Shown here: positions 18,608 to 28,142 of the stretch, one piece after another
Layout of the letters: every line of letters starts with the position of its first letter
Numbering within the stretch: the stretch's first letter is position 1
Source: Endotrypanum monterogeii
Lineage: Eukaryota > Euglenozoa > Kinetoplastea > Trypanosomatida > Trypanosomatidae
Assembly (NCBI GenBank): GCA_000333855.2
Contig: CM007318.1
Coordinates: 289,240-321,220, forward strand
Direction of reading: 5' to 3'
Length of the DNA: 31,981 nucleotides
Translations under genes and position numbers: made by a program
Notes under the pieces: model-generated
Database searches by the model: none
Told to the model about the DNA's origin: nothing
The model's input: the letters and a program-made list of their open reading frames with translations, nothing else

Positions 18608-19450
18608 ATGCTTTTGGGTACATGTGCGTTGCGGTGCGCATCGAAAGCGGCTCTCCGCTTCGGCCACCGCGGCGCCTGCGCTATCCCCCATCCGGAGAAA
18701 GCGTACCGTGGCGGTGAAGATGCCTACGCGTTTCATCCCTATTGTATTGGTGTAGCTGACGGTGTTGGTGGGTATGCATCTCTTGGCATTGAGCCTGCGA
18801 TCTATACACGCAATGTCATGCGTTTCGCACTTGAGTATGTAGAGAGAGAGGTCAGCGCCTCGAAACGAGCCACCGCCCTCGCGGCGCTCAACTATGGTTA
18901 CAAGAAAGCAAATGATGCGAGACAGCCGGGTGGTTGTCCCGTCGCCTTGGCCACGATTATGGACAACACGCATGCATCGTTGTTGAACTTGGGTGACTGC
19001 GGTCTGGTAATTCTGCGACAGGGTAAGCTCCTGTATCGCACAGAGATCCAGCAGCATTCCTTTAACTGCCCATACCAGCTCCCTGAAGATCCACCTAGCG
19101 CCGGCGAACAGGCTACAATCGAAGTGCGCACCGGCGACGTCTTTCTTTGTGTGAGCGATGGTGTACTGGACAATGTCGAACTAGACCACCTCCTTGACCA
19201 CCTGGGCGAGGTCTCAGCGATCGGGTGCCACAATGTAGCCAAGGCTATCGGCCAGGAGGCTTCTCGCAACGCACAGGACCGCCGCTACTTCTCACCATTT
19301 GCACGCCACGCGGAAGAGGCCGGTTACCGCTACACTGGTGGCAAGTTGGACGATATTACTGCACTTGTGGCTCAAGTGACTGCTGATTGCGATGAAGGGG
19401 CGGAGAATTGTCCTCCATTGATTACTCTGTTATTGAATATAGACAAATAA
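18608..19450 (+). CDS. PPTC7/Ptc7-type PP2C protein phosphatase
   Basis: The 280-aa protein is a PP2C (PPM) Ser/Thr phosphatase of the PPTC7/Ptc7/Azr1 subgroup. Motifs in order are 'GGEDAY' (35-40) with metal ligand D38, 'VADGVGG' (49-55) with D51, 'GGCPVALATI' (108-117), 'NLGDCG' (127-132), 'CVSDGVLDN' (181-189) with D184, and 'GGKLDDITALVA' (244-255) with D248/D249. All metal-binding acidic residues are present, so it should be active with Mn2+/Mg2+. The N-terminus (MLLGTCALRCASKAALRFGHRG) has no acidic residue and looks like a mitochondrial presequence, matching the mitochondrial location of yeast Ptc7 and human PPTC7. Those relatives act on coenzyme Q biosynthesis and mitophagy-related targets. 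The substrate here cannot be read from sequence. The length is normal for the subgroup. Confidence 0.92.
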   Translation: MLLGTCALRCASKAALRFGHRGACAIPHPEKAYRGGEDAYAFHPYCIGVADGVGGYASLGIEPAIYTRNVMRFALEYVEREVSASKRATALAALNYGYKKANDARQPGGCPVALATIMDNTHASLLNLGDCGLVILRQGKLLYRTEIQQHSFNCPYQLPEDPPSAGEQATIEVRTGDVFLCVSDGVLDNVELDHLLDHLGEVSAIGCHNVAKAIGQEASRNAQDRRYFSPFARHAEEAGYRYTGGKLDDITALVAQVTADCDEGAENCPPLITLLLNIDK

Positions 19451-20515
19451 TGTGACGTAGTCACGAGCAAAGGGAGGGGCAGTAGAGATAGCAGGCAATA
19501 CCCGCTCTGATTATATGGAACGAAGCTGTCGGTGTTTTCACGTCTTGTTTTTTTCTTGTCACATGTGCCCTCTTCTTCCTGCTCTTGTTCGCTTCGACGT
19601 TCGTGTATTTAATTTCTCGCCCTCCCACTGGGGTATAGGCGAACATGTTTGTATGTCCCCGTGGAGAAGTTTATGCGTGGGTTCTCCTTATTTTGTGTGT
19701 GTGTCCGGCATTTTGTTGTCCTTTTCGATCGGTAGTCTACCTAGCAGCAAACCCCTTGTCACAGCTTGGAGTGTCGCTTGCAGGGCAGCGGCAGCTATTG
19801 ACGCTTGTTCCTCTCTCCTCCGTGGGTGAGTGACTCTTTACTGTTGCTTTACGTTTGCGTTTTTTTTTTTTTTAAACCCTTCATGACTTTGTTTCTTTCT
19901 GTTAGAGCGAGCACACGGGTACGTTTTGTTTCCACAACATCAAAGGTTCAGGTGGTGATGAACACAGTTATCATCACAACGTACAACCCCCCGCTTGTGT
20001 GTGGGATTGAGGTCACATATTCACACAGAGAAAGGAGCTCCAATACGGAGGGAAGCCGCTACATGGTATGGGTATACTGTTGGTTTCTGAAATGCAGGCA
20101 GCTGTTGAGCTGGTATGATCAATAGACATACCAAGCACTCCATTTCTGTCCTCCATTGCTTGCAGCGAGTCATCTTTCACCCCCAAGGAAGCTTTGACAG
20201 GTGAGCAGATACAACTTCGCAGCTTACGGCAGGGAGTGGATGCCCCCTCTCTCCCCCCCCCTCTTCCTCCCTCTCCGCGTGAACAAACAATCGCTCTGAT
20301 TCCTCCCTTCTTTCCTCTACCGTATGATGTGGTTTCTCACGCCCCATCTGTTTGTCTTCTTTCTCGGAACGGACTATGGGCGAGCTTCAACGCGAACACA
20401 CACACACACACACACACACGCGCACACACACGCGTAAGGAACGCGAGCACTACATCAAGTGATTTACAACGCAGGGTTCGAGGTGTACTGTTCATTGTCT
20501 CGTTTAGGATCACAA
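19451..20515 (+). other. Intergenic region
   Basis: About 1.1 kb between the phosphatase and NOC4 genes. It contains T runs (19860-19873), a C-rich pyrimidine block (20240-20280) and a (CA)n/(CG) tract (20396-20434). The NOC4 frame stays open upstream to 20194, but that part translates to simple sequence (Pro- and Thr-His-rich) and lies before the splice acceptor. No gene was seen. Confidence 0.65.
20396..20434. repeat. (CA)n microsatellite
   Basis: An uninterrupted CA run of about 23 nt, followed by interrupted CA/CG units. It lies in the upstream region of NOC4, before its splice acceptor. Confidence 0.9.
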
Positions 20516-20551
20516 TTCTTTTTTCTTTTTTTTTTGCTTTGACCATTTCAG
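20516..20551 (+). promoter_or_regulatory. Probable trans-splice acceptor for NOC4
   Basis: A long, almost pure pyrimidine tract (20516-20540) is followed by AG at 20550-20551 in 'catttcag'. This is 14 nt before the ATG at 20566. It supports that ATG over the longer open frame upstream. Confidence 0.7.
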
Positions 20552-20565
20552 CTTTCTGCGCGTTC

Positions 20566-21972
20566 ATGGAGGCGAAACTGAGGAGCGCTTTGCACACCTG
20601 TGACAAGTGCACAACCTATGCAGAGCTGTGCAAAACATTCGATGAGAACGTTGCCGTGATCCTTGAAAAGGCTCTCCAATCGCCGCTGGAGAAGCTTCCA
20701 CGTGACCATACCACACCTGACGAATGTAGTCCGCGAGTTGCAGAGTTGCGCGAGGCTCTGTGCACAGGTCTCGGTGCAAAGGAGGCTACACCGGCTGAGG
20801 ACGATGTGTGGTTTCTTATTTATCGCGTGGTTAGCAACCTGGTGGAGCGTCAGCAGCGCAAGCGGTCACGTGATCGGAGTGTAACGTCGCTGTCAACGCT
20901 TGTCACAAACTGCTTTGTGCTTTTGTGTACTCGAACTTTGCCGCAGCTCGATCATATAAAGCTGCGCTGGGGTTTCTTGAAGAAGGAGCGCGCGACACTG
21001 GAGGGGAGCGATGCGTATGTTCATTCCAACGCTTCTGAGCGACGGAAGCTACAGCTCAATGCCAACAGCGTCCTCTCGGTCTTCTCCGAGAAGGCACACA
21101 AGCATTACTTCACGTCTGTGTGGTTGCTATGCGTCGAGAATGCTGGTGAGGCTGCTCTGCATGTGCATCTTCTGCACCGACTTGGGTCTGTCGTTTTGCC
21201 TCACCTGACGAACCCACTTGTGTTGGCGGACTACCTCACTGGCTGCTTCAGCAGCGGGGGCATCGTGTCAATCCTCTCGCTACAAGGACTCTTCTTACTG
21301 ATGCTCGATCACGGGCTCGAGTATCCGAACTACTACGAGCAACTCTACACTCTTTTGACCCCCGACGCGTTCGCTTCTCGGCACCGTTATGAACTGTTTC
21401 GACTTCTTGATCTTTCCATGATGTCGCTGCGCGTACCTTCTTACATCGCTGCAAGTGTCCTCAAGCGCGTGGCACAGGTCTCGTTGATGTCGCCCGCCCC
21501 AACGCTTTACTTCACTCTTCCATTTTTGCGCAAGGTTTTTCAGTTTCATCCCAACTGTCTAGCTCTCATTCACCGGAGCAGTCGTGAGGCTGTAATCCCG
21601 GACGACATGGTCGACCAAAACGCGGACAGCGTTGCTGTGCAGTCTGCGAAAGCGCAAGCGGTGCGTGACACCGCAGCCCTTTTCGATGGCCGCGATCCCT
21701 TTGACGACCACGCGAAGTTGTCAGGAACCCACGCTCTGAACTCGACGTTATGGGAGTTGACTGCGCTGGAGCGGCACTTCATGCCGGTCGTGCCGCTGAT
21801 GGTCTCAGCGTTTTCTAGTGCGGCAGAGGACAAAACACCACTGCGCTACGAAAAGAGCTACGCCCGTCTTTTTACTGCGGAGGTGACACGCGCTATCGAT
21901 AGCGATCATCTCCCCACGATCGCCTACGAGGCGCCAACAAAGGCTGATCCCACCGATTTGCTTGCCGTGTGA
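20566..21972 (+). CDS. NOC4: Nucleolar complex protein 4 (NOC4), CBF/Mak21 family
   Basis: The 468-aa protein starts at the ATG just after the splice acceptor. Residues ~235-410 are the CBF/Mak21 domain. 'LSLQGLFLLMLDHGLEYPNYYEQLY' is the NOC4 pattern (Leu-x-Gly-Leu-Phe then Glu-Tyr-Pro-x-[FY]-Tyr). Next come 'RHRYELFRLLDLSM', 'PSYIAASVLKRVAQVSLMSP', 'LPFLRKVFQFHPNCLALIHR', and a late 'LNSTLWELTALERHFMPVV' that matches the family's 'SSLWEL..L..HYHP.V'. NOC4 pairs with NOP14 in the nucleolus and is needed for 40S subunit assembly. The N-terminal 200 residues are helical and less conserved. The length is slightly below the usual ~510-550. Codon use is GC-rich, like its neighbours. Confidence 0.93.
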   Translation: MEAKLRSALHTCDKCTTYAELCKTFDENVAVILEKALQSPLEKLPRDHTTPDECSPRVAELREALCTGLGAKEATPAEDDVWFLIYRVVSNLVERQQRKRSRDRSVTSLSTLVTNCFVLLCTRTLPQLDHIKLRWGFLKKERATLEGSDAYVHSNASERRKLQLNANSVLSVFSEKAHKHYFTSVWLLCVENAGEAALHVHLLHRLGSVVLPHLTNPLVLADYLTGCFSSGGIVSILSLQGLFLLMLDHGLEYPNYYEQLYTLLTPDAFASRHRYELFRLLDLSMMSLRVPSYIAASVLKRVAQVSLMSPAPTLYFTLPFLRKVFQFHPNCLALIHRSSREAVIPDDMVDQNADSVAVQSAKAQAVRDTAALFDGRDPFDDHAKLSGTHALNSTLWELTALERHFMPVVPLMVSAFSSAAEDKTPLRYEKSYARLFTAEVTRAIDSDHLPTIAYEAPTKADPTDLLAV

Positions 21973-23055
21973 GAGAGGCCCAGCCACGAAAAGGAGGGGT
22001 TCTATTCTCCGACCGCTGGATTGGGATAGTGGTGTTTTAGTTTTTTTTTTGTTTCAACAGATCATCTGCTGCTCGCTAAATCGAGAGTGCATATACAGAC
22101 GACGACTTGGGAATGACCGCTGCGGAGCCCAGGGGCACACATATTCGAGTAATTTATGTTTCTACTAATGCCATGGGATGGTGGCGCATAATACACAGAC
22201 ACTCACACGAGAAACCAGAGCATATTCGCACCACTCTCTTTGCTTCAGCGAGAGAGAGATATGGAAAGATGAGGTGTCGTGGAGGGGGGGGGAAGCCGTC
22301 GTTTCTCGACTTTTTCTTTTGTTCCCCTATCCAATAGTTGAAAGAGAAATGTATGTTCGATTTCATCTCTGCATCAAAAATCTACACTGCATGCCGTTGA
22401 CGAAGGTCGCTTTCTTTCCGGCTGTGTGTGGTTGCTGCAGCTTTCACTTGGAATGATGAGACGGGTGGACAGACGAGCGGTAGGGCCGGAGGAGGCAATA
22501 CAATTCTTGCAGCTGAAATAATCACACACGCAGACTATGGGAGCGTAGTGTGATTCACTCTTCTCTACTTTTTAATTTCCCACTCACATGCTGTGCCTCT
22601 TGTACTCAATTGTTTCACTTTTTCCCGCTATTCGCTCATATTAAAACTTATTTTTGTCCCTTTCCATAACTAAATGAAGGACTTAATGTTTTTTTTTTTC
22701 GTCTGAAGGGGTGCAGTTATCATTTTTTTTTCGGTGTCTAGCTACACTTCAGCTTGGTGCACATCCGAGTTTACAGTGGTACTATTAATCGACTGTTAAA
22801 AAAAGAAATCTCGGTGGTGTAGTATTAACTGTTATCTCTCTCTTTTGTTTGACGGTAGTTCGACACAAGGGCTGGTGGTGCAGGGGTAACGAAGTTAAGT
22901 TTGAGAAAAGGAGTAGGTGCACCAAAAGTGATACACGATTCCCTTGGTTCATCAACCGTATCCGCGTCCATTTCCCTACACACGACTACGAGTGAACGGA
23001 AAGGGTCGGCATCCTAATATTTGCTTGACAACTAGAAGCATTGGCGTGCTCGGGA
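21973..23055 (+). other. Intergenic region
   Basis: About 1.1 kb of T-rich intercistronic DNA, with T runs at 22039-22050, 22689-22699 and 22722-22731. A pyrimidine tract (22834-22850) is followed by AG at 22857-22858, the likely acceptor for the next gene. No ATG lies between that AG and 23056. No gene was seen. Confidence 0.65.
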
Positions 23056-24546
23056 ATGCTGCGCTTTCTCGCCTGTGCAGCTCAGCCAAGGGCGTCGCGT
23101 TGTTCCGCCTTCGCAGTGTTTCCCTCCCACCCTTATCTTGCCCCTACCAAGGCGCATTACGGAACAGCAGCTTCGCAGCCGCCTACCTGGATCGAGCAGC
23201 TTCGGCAGGATGCCAAGAGCAGCGAGAAGTCGATATCATATGATATCAAGATCTATGATGAGCTCTCCTGGCGACGCAAACGATTTACTTTCAACACAGA
23301 GCTGTGGGATCCGATGCGCATGAGCAGCATTCTGCGTCATCGACTTTGCCTGGGCAACGAAGACACCGAGTATACAGTTATTGGGGAGGCGTTCGTTTTC
23401 CCAGATCGAGAGGATTCCCCAATCGTGAACGAGCCGCATCGCGTGTGCACACTTCTCTGGGACCATAAGAGTCCCACGGAGAAAATAATGATTCAGCTTT
23501 CGGAGCATTTCCCACCATTGTTGTGGCACACCGTAAAGCCGACGTTGGGGGCTTTGAAGAAGGTCTTCTCCGAGTTTCTTGATGTTGATGCGGAACATAT
23601 GAAAAAGTATCTTCCGTATTACGAGGAGGTGCAGAACCGGATTGAAACCCAGCTGGGGGAGAAGCTAACAGGCACGTTGAGTCCATCGCACATGAAGGAT
23701 AGGTTCGTTGAGGACATGCGCAAACGCGATCCTCGGTCGGTGGAGCTTGACTATCCGAATGAGCACAGCATCTTCCTTGGCCTCACGCCACACTTTCGCG
23801 TTACAGAGAATGAACTGATGAAAAAAAATCCGTTTGTTTTTGGATGGCCAATGCTGCTCAGCGATGGTAATGAGTACCTAGAGGACACCCCACTGCGCAT
23901 GGCTGCCTTCCGCACTGTTTACTCAAAGTCGCTGCTGATGCTTCACACGCGTCTCGATCTGCAGGTCGACCATCGCCAGACGCATTTGCCTGGAGACGAC
24001 GTGGAGGACATTGTGCTGGAGATGCCCGTCTTTTGTACTATCAACTACCCGACGAGCACCCGACTCTCTGGTGGCCGTCCACTGGTGCAACGGTTCAATC
24101 AGGTGATGGGCACCTCATATCCGCTCGACATGCCTGTGGACGTACTCGCTGCCTTCGCCCGCGAAAACACCGTCAAGGGGGAGCGAGAGCTGCTGGAGGA
24201 GTTGAAGTTCCTGACGGCGGCGTCGAGGAAAACACCAGAGATCGAGCGTGTATTTCGGGTCTCGGAGGACCAGCTGAGCGCGAACAAAATCGTTGGTCAG
24301 CTGGCCTACACGATTGTGTATCTTGCTCTGGTGAACTACAGCAACTTCGTTGAGGACGTGTTCAATGTGTACTGGCAGCACCCAAGCGACCTTGTCCGGG
24401 TTGCGTGCGCGAAAGGGGCTCATATCGTGGAGCGGCAGGATCTTGTCGAGAAGCTCATTCAAGCAGAACCAGAGGGGCGGTGCAAGGCTATGCTCATGAC
24501 GACCATGCACCTTCCCGCAAGCATGCATTTGTCGGATTCGGCCTAG
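23056..24546 (+). CDS. Probable mitochondrial protein of 496 aa, trypanosomatid hypothetical
   Basis: The start is the first ATG after the probable acceptor (AG 22857-22858). The in-frame TTG at 23041 is not a likely start. The N-terminus (MLRFLACAAQPRASRCSAF) lacks acidic residues, is rich in Ala/Arg/Ser, and is a good mitochondrial presequence candidate. The body is a mixed globular protein with no membrane segment. Recognisable stretches include 'ISYDIKIYDELSWRRKRFTF', 'HFPPLLWHTVKPTLGALKKV', 'YLPYYEEVQNRIETQLGEKL', 'LPGDDVEDIVLEMPVFCTIN' and a helical C-terminus. I see no enzyme motif and do not recognise a family. Codon use is strongly coding-like throughout and the frame is intact. A structural or accessory role in a mitochondrial complex is a guess. 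Confidence 0.85.
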   Translation: MLRFLACAAQPRASRCSAFAVFPSHPYLAPTKAHYGTAASQPPTWIEQLRQDAKSSEKSISYDIKIYDELSWRRKRFTFNTELWDPMRMSSILRHRLCLGNEDTEYTVIGEAFVFPDREDSPIVNEPHRVCTLLWDHKSPTEKIMIQLSEHFPPLLWHTVKPTLGALKKVFSEFLDVDAEHMKKYLPYYEEVQNRIETQLGEKLTGTLSPSHMKDRFVEDMRKRDPRSVELDYPNEHSIFLGLTPHFRVTENELMKKNPFVFGWPMLLSDGNEYLEDTPLRMAAFRTVYSKSLLMLHTRLDLQVDHRQTHLPGDDVEDIVLEMPVFCTINYPTSTRLSGGRPLVQRFNQVMGTSYPLDMPVDVLAAFARENTVKGERELLEELKFLTAASRKTPEIERVFRVSEDQLSANKIVGQLAYTIVYLALVNYSNFVEDVFNVYWQHPSDLVRVACAKGAHIVERQDLVEKLIQAEPEGRCKAMLMTTMHLPASMHLSDSA

Positions 24547-25673
24547 TCTGAGCAGGAGGGAAGGAAGGCTGAAGGGAAATTCAATGTGACTGTGCATTTG
24601 AATCGATTGCCATGGCTCGTGTGGTTCTCATGACCTCTGTTTCTCTTTCTGTATGCGTGAAAGGAAGGGGATGTATCACACAGCTGCTCACGAGGGCAAG
24701 AATTCATGGTGTTGAGCATCTGTATTCTAGCAGTGCCGCACTGGGATCGGACCCATTACAACCATCAACGTAAAGTTCAAAGAAAGAAAAGAGTCTGTCT
24801 CGTTCTTTCCGCAGATTTCAAATGTCAGCAAGTCTCTGAAGACAAGTTCCACAAGCAAACATGTAGGGTTGTGTGAGGAGGCCTCAAAGATTTGGTGGGG
24901 ATTTTTCTTCTTCCCTCCTTCCTCGTATCTCAAATGTCCTCGGATATTGTTTTCATATGGTGAGCTGCATCACACGTCATTTCTCTTTGGAGCTACTAGC
25001 CGATCATGGTGCTTGATTCACATATCAATATGGATCGACCGCCATCAAGTCCGAGAGTATTTTTTTATCATTTCTTGTGGATACGTGTTTTCTTCCCTCG
25101 TTGGTAAACTCCCCATTTCACCCTATCCACTAATTCGACTGCTCACATTCATTTCTCCGCGCACCGTGAAGGGAGTATCCACGCCAGAGGACAGATGTTT
25201 ACCTATTAGCGCAGTTGTTGTTCACCTTTCAGGCGCTCTGCAACGGTCGCTCGTCTTTGAGGTTTCGCTTCTCTTCTTTGACACTGTTCTTTACTTTTTA
25301 CGCAAGTTTGCAGCCTCGTTCTTCCAAGTGCACTGGATGGAATGAGGCATTTGGTTCCTCAATAACACGCGCCTACTCAGATTGCCGCAGCTTCTGGAGC
25401 ATGGTCACCCTCCACCACCGAATTTCGTTTCAAAGGGCTCATCTGTGCGCTGCACACGTATCCATTCCGAATATCCTCAGAGCGTTATCTCTGCACCCCC
25501 CCTTATAGAAAACCCCAACGGCAAAACAGTGGTTCCGCCTTTTCAGCTCTCGGGGGAAAAGGAGTCGGATATGAAGTTTCATTGCTTTTTTTTCTCCTTC
25601 CAGGTGTATATGTCCTGATTAAAAAAAAAATACTCCGGCTACATGAAATGGACTCTCAAGGCAGTGCATGCCT
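24547..25673 (+). other. Intergenic region / 3' flank
   Basis: About 1.1 kb of T- and C-rich sequence between the 496-aa gene and the SIRE-like copy. Frames of up to 158 codons occur but are rich in Phe, Ser and Cys, as expected from pyrimidine-rich DNA. An A run lies at 25621-25630. No gene was seen. Confidence 0.6.
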
Positions 25674-26150
25674 CAGCCTCCTTTCTCAGCTGTCACTGGC
25701 TACTCCTGTGGGTAGCTTACGCCTTGCCCTACCCCCTCCCGCCATGCCGGAACTCCCACTGTGGGGGTGTGTGGAGTTGGTGGGGGGAGGGGGGGATGTC
25801 GTGCCACTGAGGTGACTGACCGACGATGTGTGTGTGTGCGTGCGTGTGTGCGTGCGTGCGTGGGTGTGGGTGGTCAGAGTCATGCATCGCTGCATGTGTT
25901 GGGTTTCCCTTGTCGGGTAGGGCTGCGTCGTAGCGGTGACCCGTCGTGCTCCTCTGTGTGCCCTTCATGTGGTGGTGAAGTTGTCAGGGTGCGGCTAATG
26001 TGTTTGACACGCGGACCCTCACTGCTGCATCCTCGTGGGTCGAGTGTGATGCAGGGGCGGTGTTCGGAAGGCTGGGTGTGCGTTGCTGCAGGGTGTGGGT
26101 TACCCTGCAGCGGTGCGTCCACGCGATGGGCTTGTGACGTGCCGGGGTAA
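25674..26150 (-). mobile_element. SIRE/VIPER-like interspersed element, copy 2 (inverted)
   Basis: It is the reverse complement of copy 1 at 16944-17432. In plus orientation it begins 'tcagcctcctttctcagctg', then carries a G-run ('tggggggaggggggga', 25780), a (TG)n/(CG) tract (25826-25872), and ends near 'ctgcagcggtgcgtcc' and a looser match to about 26150. The dinucleotide tract is a little shorter than in copy 1. It lies between the 496-aa gene and the SDR gene. The few differences between copies suggest recent insertion or gene conversion. Confidence 0.75.
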
Positions 26151-26729
26151 TTTTTTCTCTCTCTGACCGAAGTCGTTTGCGCCAGAGGGTGGCTATGCTA
26201 CGAAGAAAAAAAAGAAAGGCTCCGAAACCATGATCGTTTGTTGTGTTTCATGCACTAAACATACACTGAGTAGCGCAGAGGCACACCGGGGGAAGAGGCA
26301 GGTTAGGAGAAGAAATCCCATACGCTTATGGATTCTCCACACGCTCGGCTGCAGTGTTTTCATTTTTCCTGTCTTGCTCGGGCTCCTACCTGTCCCCAAT
26401 CGTGTCACGAATTCAGCTCTCTTAACAGCTTCCATCACATTTCATTACTTCTCCAAAAGTTGGAGGGATTGCACGTGCTCTGTTTTTCCGAGAGGGAAAA
26501 TTGCAATAGGGAAGGCGTTTGTTTTTATTAGTTCTTCACTTCTCCTAACCCATAGTTTCCCCGAATACATCATCCTTTCTTTTCTTCTCACCGCTTTTTG
26601 AAAAAAATGTAATTCACTTTTCTTCATCAAACCACCGAGGGCCGTGTATTCTGCATAGCGACGGGGGCATTTACGGGGAACAGTTTAAGGGCAGAGACAG
26701 CAGTGGTGGTGGCTCTGAATGGTCGAAGG
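26151..26729 (+). other. Intergenic region upstream of the SDR gene
   Basis: It contains pyrimidine-rich stretches (26537-26597 and 26618-26630) followed by several AGs, the likely splice-acceptor zone. A five-codon upstream frame (26719-26733) overlaps the start codon at 26730. No gene was seen. Confidence 0.6.
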
Positions 26730-28142
26730 ATGAGCCAGTCAGGACGCCGGAAGACACCCTATGATTGGGGCGCTGGGGTGCGTGTTCGCGTGCAACGAGC
26801 CTGTCAGGCGCCATATTTTAGCATCTTCCGCGAGGAGAACACTCGCCATGTGAGCACTGTATATGAAGGGCGCTTGGGTGGCGCGGGCGCCGGCGCGTAT
26901 CCGACCATTCAAGACGATGGGCAGCGTCTTTTGTACTTCCCATACAGAAATGCAAAACCGCTGCAATACACCGCTGCCGAAGCCGCTCGCGCAGCACCAG
27001 AGGTAGTTACGCTGGTGGGCGCGACGGAGACCATGGGCAAGTTCGTCGCAGAGCAGTACCTACGTCGTGGCATTAGTGTGACAGTTCTGACACGCGACAT
27101 CGAAAAAGCGAAGGCGATTTTCTTGCCCATAGCCGATGGTCAGCATGAACGAAATCGGTTAGCTTCCATGGGATACGTGCAGCTTGGCGCAGCGGCGGAG
27201 AGCCGTGAGCTTACAGCATCTCTCGACTACCGAGACCCACAGCGGGAGAACCGTCAGGTGCTGAGGTACGAGTTTTGCAACCCCCAGCGAGTTGAGGACT
27301 CCAGCACCGGTGGGGTCCACACCAGTGGGGACCAGAATGTCACTCTAGAACTCATTGAAGGCGATGTGAAGTCGAGACAGGACCTCGAGTTTTCGATGCG
27401 GCATGCAACCCTGGTATTTTACATTGTCTCAGCTCTAGAAAAAGTCTCCGGCCCGATTTTAGAGGCCGGTGGTGGTCCTAGTGCTGCACCTCTATGGGAG
27501 AGTCTTGGGTCATGGTTTGGGACCAGTAGGCGGTTTGGCGGCTTTCTGCATGCCCTTGATGCGTGCCGCCGCGTTGACGCTCATTTGGTGACCCTGACGC
27601 CACTGTGGGTGCACGGGTCGCGTCTCTCGCCGCTTTACTGGTATCGCCGGCTTGTGACGCACCCTCGAGGGTACTGCAAGGCTGTGCAGCTTCAGGAGCG
27701 GACGTTGCTTAGTCAGTCCGGTAGTTCGAGCCCTCGCTGCTGTTTCGATGTGGATGAGCTGGAGGAGCAGCGGCCAGGCGGGGACTGGCAGTACTGGTGG
27801 CGCATCTGGTTTTCAACTGAGCTACCGGACGACTCACTGGTGAGGTTACGCAGTCCAGTGCGGTTTTCGCTTTTTCGGGTCTCCGACATAGTTTTCCCCA
27901 GCTTCAACGAGCGCGTCGTTGCTGCCAAGAACAACCGCGTCGACGACGAGCTTGATTTCAAGTTCATCCGGTCAGGCGATCTTGATGCACGATTACTGGC
28001 CAACGTGCTGGCGAAATCCATATCCCTCTGCAACTCTGTCGTGGGTAGCCGCATCGACGTGGGTGGATGCTTGCGGGGGGGAACTGACATGCGCGACGCT
28101 AGCGCTGTTTTCGATCTCTTTGAGCAGCTCCGAAATGAGTAA
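26730..28142 (+). CDS. Atypical SDR / NmrA-like NAD(P)-binding protein
   Basis: The 470-aa protein starts at the first in-frame ATG; GTG codons just upstream are not likely starts. Residues 92-122 are a Rossmann nucleotide-binding unit: 'VVTLVGATETMGKFVAEQYL' with the glycine-rich G97-x5-G103 loop, then 'GISVTVLTRD', where R122 at the end of strand 2 favours NADP(H). 'LIEGDVKSRQDLEFSMRHAT' fits the family's 'GD..D...L..A..G.D' segment, and 'VFYIVSALE' is strand 4. No Tyr-x3-Lys catalytic pair is obvious, so it is placed in the atypical SDR group (NmrA/TIC62/NDUFA9-like). About 90 residues precede the fold, basic at the start, which could target mitochondria. The C-terminal half is poorly conserved. 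It may be a chaperone-like or regulatory protein rather than an enzyme; this is inference. Confidence 0.72.
   Translation: MSQSGRRKTPYDWGAGVRVRVQRACQAPYFSIFREENTRHVSTVYEGRLGGAGAGAYPTIQDDGQRLLYFPYRNAKPLQYTAAEAARAAPEVVTLVGATETMGKFVAEQYLRRGISVTVLTRDIEKAKAIFLPIADGQHERNRLASMGYVQLGAAAESRELTASLDYRDPQRENRQVLRYEFCNPQRVEDSSTGGVHTSGDQNVTLELIEGDVKSRQDLEFSMRHATLVFYIVSALEKVSGPILEAGGGPSAAPLWESLGSWFGTSRRFGGFLHALDACRRVDAHLVTLTPLWVHGSRLSPLYWYRRLVTHPRGYCKAVQLQERTLLSQSGSSSPRCCFDVDELEEQRPGGDWQYWWRIWFSTELPDDSLVRLRSPVRFSLFRVSDIVFPSFNERVVAAKNNRVDDELDFKFIRSGDLDARLLANVLAKSISLCNSVVGSRIDVGGCLRGGTDMRDASAVFDLFEQLRNE

Noticed and set aside
20464..20486. 'gggttcgagg' resembling a tRNA box B
   Set aside because: No box A at the right distance and no cloverleaf can be drawn. 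Similar GGTTCGA-like matches elsewhere (for example 11547) lie in coding sequence.
20194..20565. Upstream extension of the NOC4 frame
   Set aside because: It has a non-ATG start, translates a (CA)n tract and a C-rich block, and lies before a strong polypyrimidine/AG acceptor. NOC4 is therefore called from 20566.
24869..25345. 158-codon plus-strand frame after the 496-aa gene
   Set aside because: Phe/Ser/Cys-rich translation of pyrimidine-rich 3' flank, with no domain and no clear acceptor. Not called as a gene.
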